From Bacteroidota bacterium (GTDB lineage Bacteria; Pseudomonadota; Alphaproteobacteria; Puniceispirillales; Puniceispirillaceae): DNA of 9,124 nucleotides. The notes below the pieces were generated by a model, which saw only the letters and a list, made by a program, of their open reading frames with translations, had not been told where the DNA came from and ran no database searches. The stretch is from contig JAACDV010000153.1 of assembly GCA_009936825.1 (NCBI GenBank), positions 1 to 9,124 of the forward strand, written 5' to 3'. Shown piece after piece: positions 6,422 to 9,124 of the stretch. A program made the translations under genes and the position numbers. The first letter of the stretch is position 1. Each line of letters starts with the position of its first letter.

Positions 6422-6607
6422 TTACAAATAGGCGCTCAACGGAACAGTGACTGTCCGGACCGGCTCGTTAAAATCATCAAAATGCACAATCTGTATGCCA
6501 GCAACAGGAATGTTAGCTGTGGCAGCAATGGAATCCTCTTCCAAATTTGCAAAGATAACGCCCTCATCAAAGTGATGGCCTTCAACGCTTTCCAGTTTGT
6601 CCTGCAT
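6422..6607 (-). CDS. Small acidic protein (61 aa), last gene of the cNMP-fold operon
   Basis: I do not recognise this protein. It is short and strongly acidic, with only one Lys and one Arg against more than ten Asp/Glu. It contains two similar pieces, HHFDEG (11-16) and VHFDDF (41-46). It has no membrane helix, signal peptide or cysteine. What makes it credible is an AAAGGAG ribosome binding site (6614-6620) exactly 6 nt before the ATG, and its place 41 nt downstream of, and on the same strand as, the second cNMP-fold gene. Its partner could be one of those proteins, but nothing in the sequence shows this. Alternative small frames overlapping it have no comparable ribosome binding site. Confidence 0.6.
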   Translation of the reverse strand: MQDKLESVEGHHFDEGVIFANLEEDSIAATANIPVAGIQIVHFDDFNEPVRTVTVPLSAYL

Positions 6608-6613
6608 AGTTTT

Positions 6614-6620
6614 CTCCTTT
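6614..6620 (-). promoter_or_regulatory. Ribosome binding site supporting the 61-residue gene
   Basis: The minus strand reads AAAGGAG followed by a 6-nt spacer and the ATG. It is the main evidence that the short frame is translated. Confidence 0.65.
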
Positions 6621-6648
6621 GGGAATTACCCAAGAGGGTTTGCAGGAT

Positions 6649-6969
6649 TCATGCCATTGCGGCGATGCCTCGCAGGAAATCACTATGCGAATCCGGCATT
6701 TCTGCCAGCGATTGGAAAAGCGTTTGTGCAGGGAAGGGTTGAATGTTGGTCGGTCCATCAGCGATCGCGGTAAGTGACCAATTTCCGCTGGCCAACACTT
6801 CTGGAACCCCAAACAGCTCATTCACCTCAAAATTACGCTGCGGGATTTTGCCATCCTGATCCAGCACGATGATCCTACCATGCCGGACAAGATAGAACTG
6901 TGAGGCAGGCTGTCCCGCGCGGAAAAGGGCTTCGCCATGAAAAAGGATGATCGGTGCCAGTAGCTTCAT
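6649..6969 (-). CDS. Stand-alone cyclic-nucleotide-binding-fold protein 2
   Basis: A 106-residue protein that is essentially one CRP/CAP-type beta-roll with no DNA-binding domain. The fold signature is clear: ALFRAGQPASQFYLVRHGRIIVLDQDG (about 14-40) is the usual first half, followed by NELFG (50-54) and the strands to about 80, then a short C-terminal helix. In cNMP-binding members this region reads FGE..LL....RSAT. Here the Glu is V55 and the phosphate-contacting Arg is W64, so ordinary cAMP/cGMP binding is unlikely. It begins 7 nt after the stop of the first such gene and has no clear ribosome binding site of its own, suggesting translational coupling. The order on the minus strand is K+ channel, cNMP-fold 1, this gene, 61-residue protein. 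The fold call is good; ligand and role are unknown. Confidence 0.75.
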   Translation of the reverse strand: MKLLAPIILFHGEALFRAGQPASQFYLVRHGRIIVLDQDGKIPQRNFEVNELFGVPEVLASGNWSLTAIADGPTNIQPFPAQTLFQSLAEMPDSHSDFLRGIAAMA

Positions 6970-6976
6970 TTCTGGA

Positions 6977-7330
6977 TCAACTTGCTAGGCGTCGTTTGGT
7001 TACTTCGGCCGCGATTGACCGGGATAGAGGCCAAACCATCTCGCCGCCTTTGACCAGCATGCGGCGCAGCACTGTCTGCTCAAAACTGATCAGATGGCAT
7101 TCGTCGATTGCGGTTATGGCAGTTTGATATTGGCTGAGCGCGAGCGCTTCGCAAAGCAGCAGAATCTCACCCTTGGCGCACGAAGTATCATCGCTGGACC
7201 GAGCGGTACCGCGTTCGAGCAGTAATAACGTGTCCACCGGATCTCCGGGTGTGATGATTTTGCCGCCAGATGCTATGACGCGCCGCGGATGAGCGTGCCA
7301 GTCAATCAGCGACATCAGCGCGTCGTTCAT
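6977..7330 (-). CDS. Stand-alone cyclic-nucleotide-binding-fold protein 1
   Basis: A 117-residue single beta-roll domain with a helical C-terminus and no helix-turn-helix or channel segment. GGKIITPGDPVDTLLLLERGTAR (about 22-44) is the typical first half of a CRP/CAP-type domain. KGEILLL (53-59) keeps the Gly-Glu of the phosphate-binding cassette. The cassette Arg, however, appears to be Q69 in QTAITAID. The product is short for the family (no C-terminal effector), like regulatory-only domains. Translation start is certain: AGGAGGT (7336-7342) lies 5 nt before the ATG. It is 70 nt downstream of the K+ channel gene on the same strand with no terminator seen between them, so cotranscription is possible. 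It is followed closely by a second protein of the same fold. The remaining similarity between the two is low, so an old duplication is inference. Confidence 0.7.
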   Translation of the reverse strand: MNDALMSLIDWHAHPRRVIASGGKIITPGDPVDTLLLLERGTARSSDDTSCAKGEILLLCEALALSQYQTAITAIDECHLISFEQTVLRRMLVKGGEMVWPLSRSIAAEVTKRRLAS

Positions 7331-7335
7331 GCTGT

Positions 7336-7342
7336 ACCTCCT
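7336..7342 (-). promoter_or_regulatory. Consensus Shine-Dalgarno of cNMP-fold gene 1
   Basis: AGGAGGT on the minus strand, 5 nt before the ATG at 7330, is the strongest ribosome binding site in the window. It suggests the operon is translated well. Confidence 0.8.
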
Positions 7343-7400
7343 ATAGCCGAAGACGACGCACTGCAGAAAATGTTAGGGAGTAAGGCTAGTTTTGCGTGAT

Positions 7401-8321
7401 TTATTTTTGTGCATGCCGGTCACGAAGCAGCTCAATAATGGCCTTTGCATGTTCATCCGACATCCCAAGCTCTTCCTGCATTTTGGAAATCTGCTCCATC
7501 TCGTCGCGCGAAATGACGCCGTCGCTTAGCGCAGAGACAATTTCAGCTTCAAAAATATCGTGCCGCCGCGAAATCTGGTTGGAAAACGCCGTCGCCACAA
7601 TACCAGTCAGCAGTGCTACAACACAAACGCCCATGATCGCGGTCATCGCCCCAACCAATTTACCAACAGCGGTCAATGGCGAAACATCACCATATCCAAC
7701 CGTCGTCAGCGTAATCAGCGACCACCACATGGTCGCCGGAATAGATGAGAAATTTTCCGGCTGGGCCTGATGCTCAACGACATACATCAGCGAGCTGGAG
7801 ACGAATAGAGCAATGAAAAAGAGATATAGGGCTGCACCAAATGCGTTCTTTTCAGACCGGACGGCAGTGATCAAATCTTCGAGCGCCGACGAGTAATGTG
7901 AGATTTTCAAAAGCCGAACAAGGCGCAACACACGGAGCCAACGAAGGTCAACCTGACCAAGTACTAACGGCAGTAAGCTTGGCAAAATGGCGATCAAATC
8001 GATCAGCCCTGTATAGCTGAAGATATAGCCAAACCGGCGGCCAGTTGAGGTTTTGAAGCGGCTGGATTCGTTCGCTGCCATCGACCATATCCGCAGCAGA
8101 TACTCCACTCCGAAAATGGTTACCGAGAAAATTTCAAAGGTAAAAAACCACTGGTGATAGGCAGCACCAAGCGTGTCTATCGATTCCAGCGAAACCGCCA
8201 AAAGGTTCAGCAGGATCAATGTGGATAGAAACCGGTCACAAACCCGGCTGATGCGGTCGCCCTCGCTAGACCGGTTTAGGATTTCCAGTGTTCGCTTCTT
8301 GGTTAACCATAGCTTAGGCAT
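7401..8321 (-). CDS. Voltage-gated potassium channel (six-helix Kv type)
   Basis: Inner-membrane K+ channel subunit, expected to assemble as a tetramer. Numbering from the 8321 start (306 aa): S1 about 26-46, S2 about 56-77, S3 about 99-122, then S4 with basic residues every third position (R127, R130, R133, R136, K139), the voltage sensor. S5 is about 159-182, followed by a pore helix and the selectivity filter TVGYGD (207-212), and S6 about 220-247. The C-terminal tail (about 255-300, ALSDGVISRDEMEQ..LGMSDEHA) is a short acidic helical segment also seen in related alphaproteobacterial channels; it is not a cNMP-binding domain. The start at 8321 was chosen because TGAGGT sits 5 nt upstream; an in-frame ATG at 8354 has no ribosome binding site and would add 11 residues. 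The two genes downstream encode separate cNMP-like domains. K+ selectivity is firm from the filter; physiological role unknown. Confidence 0.93.
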   Translation of the reverse strand: MPKLWLTKKRTLEILNRSSEGDRISRVCDRFLSTLILLNLLAVSLESIDTLGAAYHQWFFTFEIFSVTIFGVEYLLRIWSMAANESSRFKTSTGRRFGYIFSYTGLIDLIAILPSLLPLVLGQVDLRWLRVLRLVRLLKISHYSSALEDLITAVRSEKNAFGAALYLFFIALFVSSSLMYVVEHQAQPENFSSIPATMWWSLITLTTVGYGDVSPLTAVGKLVGAMTAIMGVCVVALLTGIVATAFSNQISRRHDIFEAEIVSALSDGVISRDEMEQISKMQEELGMSDEHAKAIIELLRDRHAQK

Positions 8322-8326
8322 TGATG

Positions 8327-8332
8327 ACCTCA
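8327..8332 (-). promoter_or_regulatory. Ribosome binding site deciding the K+ channel start
   Basis: The minus strand reads TGAGGT, then 5 nt, then the ATG at 8321. The upstream in-frame ATG (8354) lacks any purine-rich element. Confidence 0.65.
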
Positions 8333-8423
8333 AAACAATGAAACCGACAGCCATAGCGCGCTGCGTGTCAGGTTAGCTCGGTTCGATGCGGGTGCTGTTC
8401 GTTTAACAGGCACAGCGTCCGCA

Positions 8424-8453
8424 ATGATGAAGACAAGAGTAAAAGCCTGTCAA
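8424..8453 (-). promoter_or_regulatory. Candidate housekeeping promoter for the K+ channel
   Basis: On the minus strand a perfect -35 TTGACA (8453-8448) is followed after 18 nt by CATCAT (8429-8424), which matches four of six -10 bases. The start would be near 8417, about 96 nt before the channel ATG. Between this promoter and the upstream gene lies a small hairpin, GTGCC/GGCAC (8500-8515), without a T-run. Confidence 0.4.
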
Positions 8454-8531
8454 TGTTGTTTTGAATTTTAGGGGTGCTGATCGCTTGCCGCAAAGGGGGG
8501 TGCCAGAATGGGCACAATAATCCGGTTGCGG

Positions 8532-8822
8532 TCAGACGTTTGACAAATCTTCGCCAATCTCAGCAGTTTCAGTGCAGCGTTCGGCAAATGCCATAGTGGC
8601 AGCGCGCCCATGCAGGTAATACATCCGCATCAGCCCATATCGTGCAGACGCATATGTAACTGCCTCGGGGTCACGGCGAATTTCCGATACCATGGTCAAT
8701 AACGCCTCAACATTGTCGCGGATGCCCTCTAGCCGGTCTATTTCCGAGCGCGTTAACGCTGGATAATCCACAAGAGGTTTCTGGCCGCGTATGGCGTTTG
8801 CAAGATAAATAACCTCACCCAT
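8532..8822 (-). CDS. Hypothetical soluble helical protein (96 aa)
   Basis: Family not recognised. The protein starts MGEVIYLANAIRGQ. It then has a mainly helical, charged body (LTRSEIDRLEGIRDNVEALL), followed by DPEAVTYASARYGLMRMYYLHGRAATMAFAERC near the end. No signal peptide, membrane helix or metal motif is seen. The frame is open up to 8912, but the start was set at 8822 because GAGGTT (8832-8827) lies 4-5 nt upstream; earlier ATGs have no such site. The first 8 nt overlap the end of the preceding gene, so translation is probably coupled. A weak by-eye resemblance of its C-terminal half (DP...GR..AM) to the C-terminal part of FlbT, a flagellin-expression regulator, was noticed but is not enough for a name. 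Confidence 0.6.
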   Translation of the reverse strand: MGEVIYLANAIRGQKPLVDYPALTRSEIDRLEGIRDNVEALLTMVSEIRRDPEAVTYASARYGLMRMYYLHGRAATMAFAERCTETAEIGEDLSNV

Positions 8823-9124
8823 TTTCAACCTCATCATCATCTTTTTTATCAATAGGGCACCGCACCATCTTGGCACTAAAATAATGCGTGCTGGTGGGAC
8901 CCCCGCTTTCAAAGAACTGCAACGGAATCATCCGGTTCGCATTAATCTGAACGGCAGAATTGCGAAGCATAACCATCCCGTCATCAAACGTACCCCTGTA
9001 GGAGAGGCGGATATTTGTAATCACCCGGCACCCTTGCAGTTGCGCTGTGGTGCTGTCCATGAAGACAATATTCTCACTTCCTTCTAGGGGAACAGGTCCT
9101 TCTAGGGGAAGGTTGGATTCTAAG
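8815..9124 (-). CDS. Partial hypothetical protein with hexapeptide repeats (start outside window)
   Basis: The frame stays open to the right edge, so only the last 102 residues are seen. The visible part begins with a repeating LE(G/S)xxP pattern (LESNLPLEGPVPLEGSEN), encoded by an 18-bp repeat. This is followed by a domain that looks mostly beta (GCRVITNIRLSYRG, MVMLRNSAVQINA, THYFSAKMVRC) and ends in an acidic tail KKDDDEVENG. An ATG at 9060 has a purine-rich site only 18 nt away, too far, so the repeat region is probably coding and the true start is upstream. It overlaps the next gene by 8 nt. The order of short matches (L..GCR, L.N.A, T..YF..KM) faintly recalls the N-terminal half of FlbT; this is weak. 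Function unknown. Confidence 0.5.
   Translation of the reverse strand, partial: LESNLPLEGPVPLEGSENIVFMDSTTAQLQGCRVITNIRLSYRGTFDDGMVMLRNSAVQINANRMIPLQFFESGGPTSTHYFSAKMVRCPIDKKDDDEVENG
9080..9124. repeat. 18-bp tandem repeat inside the right-edge coding region
   Basis: The 13-mer CCTTCTAGGGGAA occurs at 9080-9092 and again at 9098-9110, a period of 18 bp. A degenerate third copy (TTCTAAG) begins at 9118 and runs out of the window. The period is six codons, which keeps the reading frame. Confidence 0.75.

Noticed and set aside
6371..6742. Plus-strand frame across the 61-residue gene and the second cNMP-fold gene
   Set aside because: Its start lies inside the inverted repeat, it has no ribosome binding site, and it is antisense to better supported genes.
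8490..8507. Sigma-54-like element upstream of the K+ channel on the minus strand (TGGCACCCCCCTTTGC)
   Set aside because: The GG and GC are 11 nt apart, not the required 10; the extra base lies in the C6/T3 run. A 1-nt spacing change usually abolishes sigma-54 promoters. It would be worth rechecking if the homopolymer were miscalled.
8355..8912. Longer starts for the K+ channel (8354) and the 96-residue protein (8912 and other ATGs)
   Set aside because: Neither has a purine-rich site at the right distance, while the internal starts at 8321 and 8822 do.

Overview
The window looks like a chromosomal stretch of a motile alphaproteobacterium with mid-range GC, probably marine. The evidence is a sodium-type (PomA/PomB-like) flagellar stator pair, an RpoN with an alphaproteobacterial-style C-terminus, and a long-chain ChrA transporter. 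Assignment to a particular order (for example a SAR116- or Rhodospirillales-like lineage) is only a guess. No transposase, integrase, phage gene, CRISPR array, tRNA or rRNA was seen.

Layout. Positions 2-1003 (+) hold the C-terminal part of a ChrA chromate transporter, closed by a strong hairpin terminator. Converging on it from the right is a motA-motB (pomAB-type) operon (3086 to 1113, minus). A near-consensus sigma-54 -24/-12 element (TGGTAC-N5-TTGCT) sits 42-57 nt before the motA start. Next come a small secreted DUF1566/Lcl-type protein (3370-3864, +) and a convergent 99-residue two-helix membrane protein (4176-3877, minus). A 435-bp gene-poor region (4177-4611) holds three 18-bp tandem repeats, palindromes and an inverted-repeat-rich leader. 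It leads into rpoN (4612-6183, +), the sigma factor expected to read the motA promoter.

Right of rpoN almost everything is on the minus strand: a voltage-gated K+ channel (8321-7401), two adjacent stand-alone cyclic-nucleotide-binding-like proteins with degraded phosphate-binding signatures (7330-6977 and 6969-6649), and a 61-residue acidic protein with an excellent ribosome binding site (6607-6422). At the right edge a partial reading frame with in-frame hexapeptide repeats (9124-8815) overlaps a 96-residue protein (8822-8532) by 8 nt. Neither was recognised with confidence; a faint split FlbT-like resemblance is noted.

How they may work together. RpoN plus the motAB promoter form a coherent sigma-54 flagellar circuit. 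The K+ channel and the two cNMP-fold proteins form a second neighbourhood. It resembles a CNG-type channel whose sensory domain is supplied as separate small proteins, but the spacing and the degraded ligand sites make this only a hypothesis.
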